NCBI GenBank assembly: GCA_036389135.1
Contig: DASVQP010000052.1
Coordinates: 108,838 to 172,837 of the forward strand
Length of the DNA: 64,000 nucleotides
Direction of reading: 5' to 3'
DNA from: Longimicrobium sp.
GTDB lineage: Bacteria > Gemmatimonadota > Gemmatimonadetes > Longimicrobiales > Longimicrobiaceae
Shown: in pieces, positions 58,321-64,000 of the stretch
Layout: every line of letters begins with the position of its first letter
Position numbering within the stretch: the stretch's first letter is position 1
The notes under the pieces: model-generated
Told to the model about the DNA's origin: nothing
Databases searched by the model: none
The model's input: the letters and a program-made list of their open reading frames with translations, nothing else
Position numbers and translations under genes: made by a program

Positions 58321-59076
58321 ATGACCACCCCGCTCCTCCTCACCTTCCCCACCGCCGCGGAGGCGTCCCGCGCCTCCGCGGAGCGATTCGCGGAGCTCGC
58401 GCGCAAGGCGGTGGCGGAGCGCGGACGGTTCACCGTGGCGCTCTCCGGAGGAACGACGCCGCGCGCGGCGTACGCCATGCTCGCGGAGGAGCCGCTGCGG
58501 TCCAGCATCCCGTGGGAGCAGGTGCACCTGTTCTGGGGGGACGAGCGGTGCGTGCCTCCGGGGCACGTGCGCAGCAACTTCAGGATGGCCAACGAGGCGT
58601 TCGTGTCGCGCGTCCCCATCCCGCCCGCCAACGTGCACCGCATGCGCGGCGAGATTCCACCCGAGCGCGCGGCGGAGGAGTACGCGATGGAGCTGGCGGC
58701 GGACTTCGGAGAGGGGATTCCGCGCTTCGACCTCGTGCACCTGGGGCTCGGCACCGACGGGCACACCTGCTCCCTCTTCCCTTTCGATCCACTGCTGCTG
58801 GAGCGCGGGCGCACGGTAGCGGCGGCGCTGTACCGGCCGCTGGGCGAGCCGCGCATCACCCTCACCTTCGCCGTGGTCAACGCGGCGGCGCACGTGGAGA
58901 TGCTGGCGCCGGGCGGGGACAAGGCCGAGGTCGTGAAGAAGGTGCTGGAGGGGCCGCGTGACCCCCATCGCATCCCCGCGCAGGGGGTGAGGCCGGCGGG
59001 CGGCGACATGGTGTGGCTGCTGGACGAGGCCGCGGCGGCGCGGCTCGCGTCACACGGAAAGGGGGCGAACGGGTAG
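58321..59076 (+). CDS. pgl: 6-Phosphogluconolactonase
   Basis: A 251-residue DevB/SOL-type enzyme hydrolysing 6-phosphogluconolactone to 6-phosphogluconate. A-L-S-G-G-T-T-P-R-A-A-Y, F-W-G-D-E-R-C-V-P-P-G-H and G-L-G-T-D-G-H-T-C-S-L-F-P are the family's three conserved blocks; the histidine of the last is catalytic. ATG 58321 is chosen from the promoter position. It completes the oxidative pentose phosphate branch with zwf and gndA. Confidence 0.92.
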   Translation: MTTPLLLTFPTAAEASRASAERFAELARKAVAERGRFTVALSGGTTPRAAYAMLAEEPLRSSIPWEQVHLFWGDERCVPPGHVRSNFRMANEAFVSRVPIPPANVHRMRGEIPPERAAEEYAMELAADFGEGIPRFDLVHLGLGTDGHTCSLFPFDPLLLERGRTVAAALYRPLGEPRITLTFAVVNAAAHVEMLAPGGDKAEVVKKVLEGPRDPHRIPAQGVRPAGGDMVWLLDEAAAARLASHGKGANG

Positions 59077-59178
59077 AAGGCGCGCGGCGGCACGGGCTTC
59101 GCAGCACGGCGCGGGCTTCGAGCCACAAGGCGGGCACGCTTTTACCCCGCGCCCCCGCACGCCAGAGACCGGAGCACG

Positions 59179-61431
59179 ATGGCCCAGGCAACACTCCAGC
59201 ACGACGTACGACTGATCGTCCAGGGCGAGCACACGGACCCGTTTCGGGTGCTCGGCATGCACAGAGTTTCCGTGGGGCGGGAGATCCGCACCGTGGTGCG
59301 CGCCTTCATCCCCGGCGCGAGTGAGGTGGCGCTCCTCGGCACCGGGATCGTTTCGCCGCGCACGCTGGACCGGGTGAACGATGCGGGTTTCTTCGAGGCG
59401 ATCCTTCCGCGCGGCACCGAGCCCTTCGCCTACCAGCTGCGCGTAACGTGGGAAGACGGGTCCGTGGGCGAGTTCGCGGACGCGTACTCCTTCAAGTCCA
59501 CCCTCGCCGAGTTCGACCTTTACCTGATTGGCGAGGGGACGCACCTGCGCCTGTACGACGTGCTCGGCGCGCACCCGGACGAGATCGACGGCGTCCAGGG
59601 CGTGCGCTTCGCCGTGTGGGCGCCGGCCGCGCAGCGCGTGAGCGTGGTGGGCGACTTCAACCTGTGGGACGGCCGGCGCCACACCATGCGCCGCCACCCC
59701 GGCGTCGGTGTGTGGGAGATGTTCATCCCGGGCGTCCCAACCGGCACGCCGTACAAGTACGAGATCCGCGGTCCGACCGGCGAGATTTTCCTCAAGGCCG
59801 ACCCCGTGGCCTTCGCGGCGCAGCACAACCCGCTCACCGCATCCGTCGTCGCGGACCTGCGCGGCTACGAGTGGACGGACGCGGAGTGGATGGAGAAGCG
59901 GCGCGAGGACCCGGGCAAGGATCGCCCGATGGCCGTCTACGAGGTGCACCTGGGGAGCTGGAAGCGCGTTCCCGAGGAGGAGAACCGTCCGCTCACCTAC
60001 CGCGAGCTGGCGCACCAGCTGGCGGACTACGTGTGCGACATGGGCTTCACGCACGTGGAGCTCCTGCCGGTGATGGAGCACCCGTACGACCCGTCGTGGG
60101 GGTACCAGGTGACGGGGTACTTCGCGCCGACGTCGCGCTTCGGGCCGCCGCAGGACTTCAAGTACCTGGTGGACCACCTGCACAGCCGCGGGATCGGGGT
60201 GATCCTGGACTGGGTGCCGGCGCACTTTCCCAAGGACGCCTTCGCGCTGCGCCGCTTCGACGGCACGGCGCTGTACGAGCACGAAGACCCCCGCCAGGGC
60301 GAGCACCCGGACTGGGGGACGATGGTCTTCAACTTCGGGCGCAACGAGGTCCGCAACTTCCTGCTGTCCAACGCGCTCTTCTGGATGGAGGAGTACCACC
60401 TGGACGGGCTGCGGGTGGACGCGGTGGCCTCCATGCTCTACCTGGACTACAGCCGCAAAGCGGGGGAGTGGGTCCCCAACCGCTACGGCGGGCGCGAGAA
60501 CCTGGAGGCGATCGACTTCCTCCAGCAGCTCAACGCCACCGTGCGCGACCGCTTCCCCGGCGTGCTGATGATCGCCGAGGAGTCGACGGCGTGGCCGGGG
60601 GTGACGCAGGCGCCGCACCTGGGCGGGCTGGGCTTCCACATGAAGTGGAACATGGGGTGGATGAACGACTTCCTCCGCTTCGTGGAGGAGGACCCCGTCT
60701 ACCGGAAGTACCACTTCAACCTGATCACCTTTTCGCTGATGTACGCCTTCAGCGAGCGGTTCGTGCTCCCCTTCTCGCACGACGAGGTGGTGCACCTCAA
60801 GGGCTCGCTGATCGGCAAGATGCCGGGCGACGCCTGGCAGAAGGCCGCCAACCTGCGCATGGCGCTCGGGTTCATGTGGGCGCACCCGGGGAAGAAGCTC
60901 CTCTTCATGGGCGGCGAGTTCGGGCAGTGGAGCGAGTGGAGCGAGGGGAGGTCGCTGGACTGGCACCTCCTTGAGAACCCGCTCAACGGCGGCGTCCAGC
61001 GCTTCATGCGCGACCTCAACGCGCTGTACGCACGCGAGAGCGCCTTCTGGGACTCGGATTGCACGCACGAGGGCTTCCAGTGGATCGACTTCCACGACGT
61101 GGAGCAGACGGTGCTCTCCTTCCTGCGGCGCAGCACGGCCACTGGCGAAGAGCTGGTCTTCGCGTGCAACTTCACCCCCATCCCGCGGCCGGACTACCGG
61201 ATCGGTGTGCCGCGCCCGGGGCTGTACCGCGAGCTGCTGAACAGCGACGCGCTCGCGTACGGCGGGAGCAACCTGGGGAACGCGGGCGCCGTGTACAGCG
61301 AGCCGGTGCCCGAGCATGGGCGGCCGGACTCGCTGCGGCTGATGCTTCCGCCGCTTTCCATCCTGGTCCTCAAGCGGGACGAGGAGCAGCAGCCCACGGC
61401 CGGCACGCCGGCCATCACCGATAACGACTGA
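59179..61431 (+). CDS. glgB: 1,4-alpha-glucan branching enzyme
   Basis: A 750-residue GH13 enzyme forming alpha-1,6 branches in glycogen. Two N-terminal CBM48-like domains (about 10-110 and 120-220) precede the TIM barrel. The nucleophile is D414 (G-L-R-V-D-A-V) and the acid/base E467 (I-A-E-E-S-T); F-S-H-D-E-V-V-H holds the transition-state Asp. GGAGCACG precedes ATG 59179. No glgA or glgC is nearby. It extends the carbon-metabolism island from pentose phosphates to storage. Confidence 0.95.
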   Translation: MAQATLQHDVRLIVQGEHTDPFRVLGMHRVSVGREIRTVVRAFIPGASEVALLGTGIVSPRTLDRVNDAGFFEAILPRGTEPFAYQLRVTWEDGSVGEFADAYSFKSTLAEFDLYLIGEGTHLRLYDVLGAHPDEIDGVQGVRFAVWAPAAQRVSVVGDFNLWDGRRHTMRRHPGVGVWEMFIPGVPTGTPYKYEIRGPTGEIFLKADPVAFAAQHNPLTASVVADLRGYEWTDAEWMEKRREDPGKDRPMAVYEVHLGSWKRVPEEENRPLTYRELAHQLADYVCDMGFTHVELLPVMEHPYDPSWGYQVTGYFAPTSRFGPPQDFKYLVDHLHSRGIGVILDWVPAHFPKDAFALRRFDGTALYEHEDPRQGEHPDWGTMVFNFGRNEVRNFLLSNALFWMEEYHLDGLRVDAVASMLYLDYSRKAGEWVPNRYGGRENLEAIDFLQQLNATVRDRFPGVLMIAEESTAWPGVTQAPHLGGLGFHMKWNMGWMNDFLRFVEEDPVYRKYHFNLITFSLMYAFSERFVLPFSHDEVVHLKGSLIGKMPGDAWQKAANLRMALGFMWAHPGKKLLFMGGEFGQWSEWSEGRSLDWHLLENPLNGGVQRFMRDLNALYARESAFWDSDCTHEGFQWIDFHDVEQTVLSFLRRSTATGEELVFACNFTPIPRPDYRIGVPRPGLYRELLNSDALAYGGSNLGNAGAVYSEPVPEHGRPDSLRLMLPPLSILVLKRDEEQQPTAGTPAITDND

Positions 61432-61441
61432 GCCAACGTCC

Positions 61442-62110
61442 ATGGCGAAGACAGACAAGACCCGGGCGAAGGGCGCCAAAGCCGACGCCACCGCCGGCCC
61501 GGCCGGGGACGCGAAGACCCCGTCCAAGCGCACCGGCCGCTCCACCACCACCGCCACGGGCGAGACGAGCACCGCGGCGCGCAAGGGCGCCACCCGCACC
61601 ACGCGCACGGCCAAGGAGGAGGGCGGCGCCGTCCCGGGCGGCACCGAGGGGGGCACCACCTCCACCCGCACCGTGCGCGCAGCCGGCCCGCGCGCCGGCG
61701 TGAGCGCGAAGAAGGCGGCGGGGAACTCGCCGCGCGCCGGCACGGGCGCGCGTGGCGGCAACCGGCAGGACGCGGTGCGCCGCGACGCCAACCTGCGCGC
61801 CGACCTCCGCGAGTTCGTCAGCGCCCGCCCCAAGGGGTGGAACCACGCCGAGTGGCTCGGCCTGCTGGACGACCTGCGCGGCCGCGGCCACGACGTCTCC
61901 GACGCGTCCGTCGTCGGGATGTCGCTGGAGCGCGAGCGCCTGGCCGTCCACCTGGAGGCGATCCCCGGGATGGGTCCGCGCCGCGTGGAGGCGCTGGTCG
62001 GCCGCTACCACACCCTCTACTCGCTGCGCCAGGCCGATGCCGCCGAGCTGGCCGAGCTGCCCGGGATGAACCGGGCCCTCGCCGAGCGGGTGCATCAGCA
62101 GTTCGCCTGA
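61442..62110 (+). CDS. Helix-hairpin-helix protein with long basic tail
   Basis: A 222-residue protein. The first 115 residues are disordered and rich in Lys, Thr, Ala, Gly and Arg. The C-terminal part contains two HhH-like units: L-E-A-I-P-G-M-G-P-R-R-V-E-A-L-V (about 178-193) and L-A-E-L-P-G-M-N-R-A-L-A-E-R-V (about 203-217). Two HhH motifs preceded by a histone-like tail suggest non-specific DNA binding, but no partner is known. ATG 61442 is ten bases after glgB. A clear terminator follows. Confidence 0.75.
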   Translation: MAKTDKTRAKGAKADATAGPAGDAKTPSKRTGRSTTTATGETSTAARKGATRTTRTAKEEGGAVPGGTEGGTTSTRTVRAAGPRAGVSAKKAAGNSPRAGTGARGGNRQDAVRRDANLRADLREFVSARPKGWNHAEWLGLLDDLRGRGHDVSDASVVGMSLERERLAVHLEAIPGMGPRRVEALVGRYHTLYSLRQADAAELAELPGMNRALAERVHQQFA

Positions 62111-62124
62111 TCCTCGTCATTTGT

Positions 62125-62165
62125 AACGCCGCCCCCTTCCTGGTCCGCCGGGGAGGGGGCGTTTT
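62125..62165 (+). terminator. Rho-independent terminator after the HhH gene
   Basis: AACGCC/GGCGTT and CCC...CC/GG...GGG arms form a GC-rich stem (one bulged G, one T-G wobble), followed by TTTT at 62162-62165. Confidence 0.8.
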
Positions 62166-62312
62166 CATGCTTCCGTTCATGCGCTTTTTCTGCTGTCGTA
62201 CAAGCTTTGCATCAGGATGGCGCGCGTTGTGCAAAGGACGTTTCAGGCTCCACCCTGTACCCGCTCCAACTTATACCTTGCGAGGCCCTTCGTGTCGCAG
62301 CAACTTCTCTCC

Positions 62313-62927
62313 ATGCATCCGACACAGCGCACGGTCTCGTATCTCCCTGCAGACGACTCGGGTCCCGACGACGGCGCGCTGGTCCGGCGCATGGCGGCGG
62401 GAGACGAGAAGGCCCTCGGGCTCCTGTACGACCGCTGGTCCCCTCTCCTGCACTCCGTCGCGCGCCGCATCGTGGCCGATCCCAACGACGCCGAAGAGGT
62501 GCTGGAGGAGGCGTTCTGGCAGGCGTGGCGGCAGGCGGGGCGCTACGAAGAAGGGCGCGGCGGCGTCTCCACCTGGCTCACCATGATCGTGCGCAGCCGC
62601 GCGCTGGACCGGGTGCGCGCGCGTGGCCGGCTCCGCGAGGAGTCGTGGGAGAACATCCCGGAGCCCGGCTCGGGTGATGGCGAGGGTCCCGCTTCGCCCG
62701 ATGCCGCGGCGGAGCAGGACGAGCGCAGGCGGTTGATCGCGGCCGCGGTGGCGCAGCTTCCGCCCGAACAGCGCGAGACGGTGGAGCTCGCCTACTTTCG
62801 CGGTCTGAGCCAGTCCGAGATCGCGGCGAAGCTGGGACAGCCGCTGGGCACGGTGAAGACGCGCGCTCGCCTGGCGCTCCAGAAGCTGAGGGAATCGCTC
62901 GTGGTTTTCCGGGAGGAGGGTGGATGA
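62313..62927 (+). CDS. ECF-type RNA polymerase sigma factor
   Basis: A 204-residue sigma factor with regions 2 (L-Y-D-R-W-S-P-L-L-H-S-V-A and D-A-E-E-V-L-E-E-A-F-W-Q-A-W) and 4 (L-P-P-E-Q-R-E-T-V-E-L-A-Y-F-R-G-L-S-Q-S-E-I-A). It resembles the ECF groups paired with RskA/zinc anti-sigma factors. ATG 62313 lacks an evident ribosome binding site; GTG 62292 is an alternative. It overlaps the anti-sigma gene by four bases, so its activity is likely held by that partner until a signal releases it. No target promoter was recognised. Confidence 0.88.
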   Translation: MHPTQRTVSYLPADDSGPDDGALVRRMAAGDEKALGLLYDRWSPLLHSVARRIVADPNDAEEVLEEAFWQAWRQAGRYEEGRGGVSTWLTMIVRSRALDRVRARGRLREESWENIPEPGSGDGEGPASPDAAAEQDERRRLIAAAVAQLPPEQRETVELAYFRGLSQSEIAAKLGQPLGTVKTRARLALQKLRESLVVFREEGG

Positions 62928-63769
62928 GTCTCGACACTGAGCACGAAAACGTGCAGGCGGCGCTCGCCGCGGAGGCTCTCGACGCCCTCGACGGTGAGGA
63001 GCGGGAAGCCCTGCACGCCCACCTTGCTGGCTGCGCCGAGTGCCGCGCCGAGCTGGAGTCGCTGCGAGAGGCCGCGTCGCTCCTGGCGCACACGGCCCCG
63101 CACGTCCCGCTGGCGCCCGCCCGCTCGGACCGCATCCGCGCGCGCCTCCTTGCCCGCGCCGCCGCCGACGTGCGGGGCGGGGAAGCGGCCGAGCCCGTGG
63201 TGGCCGCGCCGGAGACGCGCGTGATCCCGATCGCGTCGCGCCGGCGCTCGGCGCTGCCTGCCTGGCTCGCGGCGGCGGCCTCGGTGCTCATCGCCATCGG
63301 CCTGGGTGCGTACGCCCTCTCGCTGCGCGGCCGGGTCAGCTCGCTGGAGCAGCAGACCGCCTCCCTCTCTCGCGACCGTGGCCGTCTGGAATCCACGCTG
63401 GCGGAGCGAGAGGCGACGCTGGCGGCGCTGGCCGGGCCGGAGGTGCGCGTGATCACCCTGGCGTCCACGCAGGAGCGAGCACCGTCTGGGCGCATGTTCT
63501 GGAACCCGGTCCGGCGGCGCTACACCTTTTTCGCGTACAACCTCCCGCAGGTGCGTCCGGGCCGCGAGTACCAGCTCTGGCTGATCACTCCCGCCGGCCC
63601 GGTCGCCGCCCCCACCTTCCGCCCCGGCCGCGACGGCGCCGGCAGCGTGGAGGGCGCCTACGACGTTCCCAACGAACAGATCCGCGCGGTCGCCGTCACG
63701 GAGGAGCCCGCTGGCGGCCTCCCGAAGCCGACCGGCGAGGTGCTGATCGTGGGGAACGCGGCGGAGTAG
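62924..63769 (+). CDS. Membrane anti-sigma factor (zf-HC2, RskA-like)
   Basis: A 281-residue single-pass membrane protein. The N-terminus has H33-x3-C37-x2-C40 (zf-HC2) that contacts the sigma factor. One membrane segment spans about residues 111-133 (L-P-A-W-L-A-A-A-A-S-V-L-I-A-I-G), followed by a coiled coil and an RskA-type extracytoplasmic domain (F-F-A-Y-N-L-P-Q-V-R-P-G-R-E-Y-Q-L-W). Such proteins are usually released by regulated proteolysis. ATG 62924 overlaps the sigma gene stop. The signal is unknown. Confidence 0.88.
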   Translation: MSLDTEHENVQAALAAEALDALDGEEREALHAHLAGCAECRAELESLREAASLLAHTAPHVPLAPARSDRIRARLLARAAADVRGGEAAEPVVAAPETRVIPIASRRRSALPAWLAAAASVLIAIGLGAYALSLRGRVSSLEQQTASLSRDRGRLESTLAEREATLAALAGPEVRVITLASTQERAPSGRMFWNPVRRRYTFFAYNLPQVRPGREYQLWLITPAGPVAAPTFRPGRDGAGSVEGAYDVPNEQIRAVAVTEEPAGGLPKPTGEVLIVGNAAE

Positions 63770-63770
63770 G

Positions 63771-63853
63771 CCCTCACCCCCGTCTCGTTACACTCGACTG
63801 CCCCCTCTCCCGATAACAGGAGAGGGCTGCGCCCTCTGTTAGCGAGAGAGGGA
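63771..63853. repeat. Family D element, copy 3 (variant)
   Basis: CCCTCTCCCGATAACAGGAG and a diverged CCCTCTGTTAGCGAGAGAGGG right arm, preceded by CTCGTTACACTCGACTG. It starts two bases after the anti-sigma stop. Confidence 0.75.
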
Positions 63854-63856
63854 GCT

Positions 63857-63990
63857 GGAAAATCCGCCCCTACCACGGCATTCGTGGGTAGGGACGTGAT
63901 TTATCACGCGCGTGTCCGCCCCTGCTCCGCCCCCGCCGGTCCGCACCCAAAACCCGCAGGGCAGACCTGCGTGTCTGCCCACCGCTGCCC
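63857..63990. repeat. Family A modular palindrome cluster, copy 11 (runs to the edge)
   Basis: GGGACGTGATTTATCACGCG and GGGCAGACCTGCGTGTCTGCCC modules with CCTAC/GTAGG borders. No gene is seen from 63770 to the end of the window. Confidence 0.7.
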
Positions 63991-64000
63991 CCCCCCCACG

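Noticed and set aside
59050..61833. Long minus-strand open frame of 927 codons over glgB
   Set aside because: It is the mirror of a clear GH13 gene with all catalytic motifs; its translation is rich in His/Arg/Val with no family. High GC leaves antisense frames open.
62217..62312. Earlier start for the sigma factor gene
   Set aside because: The extra N-terminal residues are Cys/Arg/Gln-rich and unlike sigma factors; ATG 62313 gives a normal length.

Overview
The window is a very GC-rich chromosomal segment, dense with genes, in which GTG/TTG starts and ATGA/GTGA gene overlaps are common. Gene content points to a Gram-negative-type didermic bacterium: a TonB-like protein, a secreted protein carrying the YPNP/FlgD-type C-terminal domain, a meso-diaminopimelate-type MurE, and an ECF sigma/anti-sigma pair. 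I infer Gemmatimonadota, probably near Longimicrobium. That is a judgement from style and content, not from a marker search. No rRNA, tRNA, CRISPR array, insertion sequence or prophage was seen.

Layout. 1-5.6 kb: the tail of an upstream gene, a small secreted protein, then a minus-strand block (ptsN-like EIIA and a zinc-ribbon protein; an AsnC/siroheme-decarboxylase-like protein with a hexapeptide acyltransferase; a YegS-type lipid kinase). 5.6-22.9 kb: a long dcw (division and cell wall) cluster, mraZ - small ORF - rsmH - ftsL - ftsI - murE - murF - mraY - murD - ftsW - murG - murC - ftsQ - ftsA - ftsZ, headed by a promoter and three MraZ boxes at 10-bp spacing. murB and ddl are absent from it. 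23.1-28.5 kb: M23 peptidase, hisA, a small protein, an orphan antitoxin-like gene, threonine aldolase and recA. 28.7-35.9 kb: a degenerate HD-GYP protein, kup, a TonB-like protein, an APC permease, a YczE-like membrane protein and a Nudix hydrolase. 36.0-38.1 kb: a free-standing cobalamin-binding protein with the Wx9EH signature of B12 photoreceptors, overlapping a histidine kinase gene. This is the best candidate for an undescribed system. 38.1-49.7 kb: membrane dipeptidase, RNase D, TPR and zinc-ribbon proteins, cytochrome c, an isopropylmalate-dehydrogenase-family enzyme, UV endonuclease UvsE and a PRC-barrel/DUF2382 stress protein. 50.0-61.4 kb: a carbon-metabolism island (FGGY sugar kinase, transketolase, transaldolase, GndA, Zwf, Pgl, GlgB) covering both branches of the pentose phosphate pathway. 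61.4-63.8 kb: an HhH protein and an ECF sigma factor/anti-sigma pair.

Spaces between genes are unusually rich in dispersed inverted repeats. I separate five families: A, modular short palindromes (about 11 sites); a heptamer CTAAGTG/CACTTAG family (6 sites, one with 10 perfect tandem copies between ftsQ and ftsA); B, CACAGAG-armed hairpins (3 sites); D, a CCCTCTCCCGATAACAGGAG element (3 sites); and E, C-rich/G-rich terminator-like hairpins (6 sites). At least two genes (the antitoxin-like gene and the FGGY kinase) end inside such repeats, so the repeats supply their last codons and stop. A leader or small RNA ending in a strong terminator lies just before gndA-zwf.
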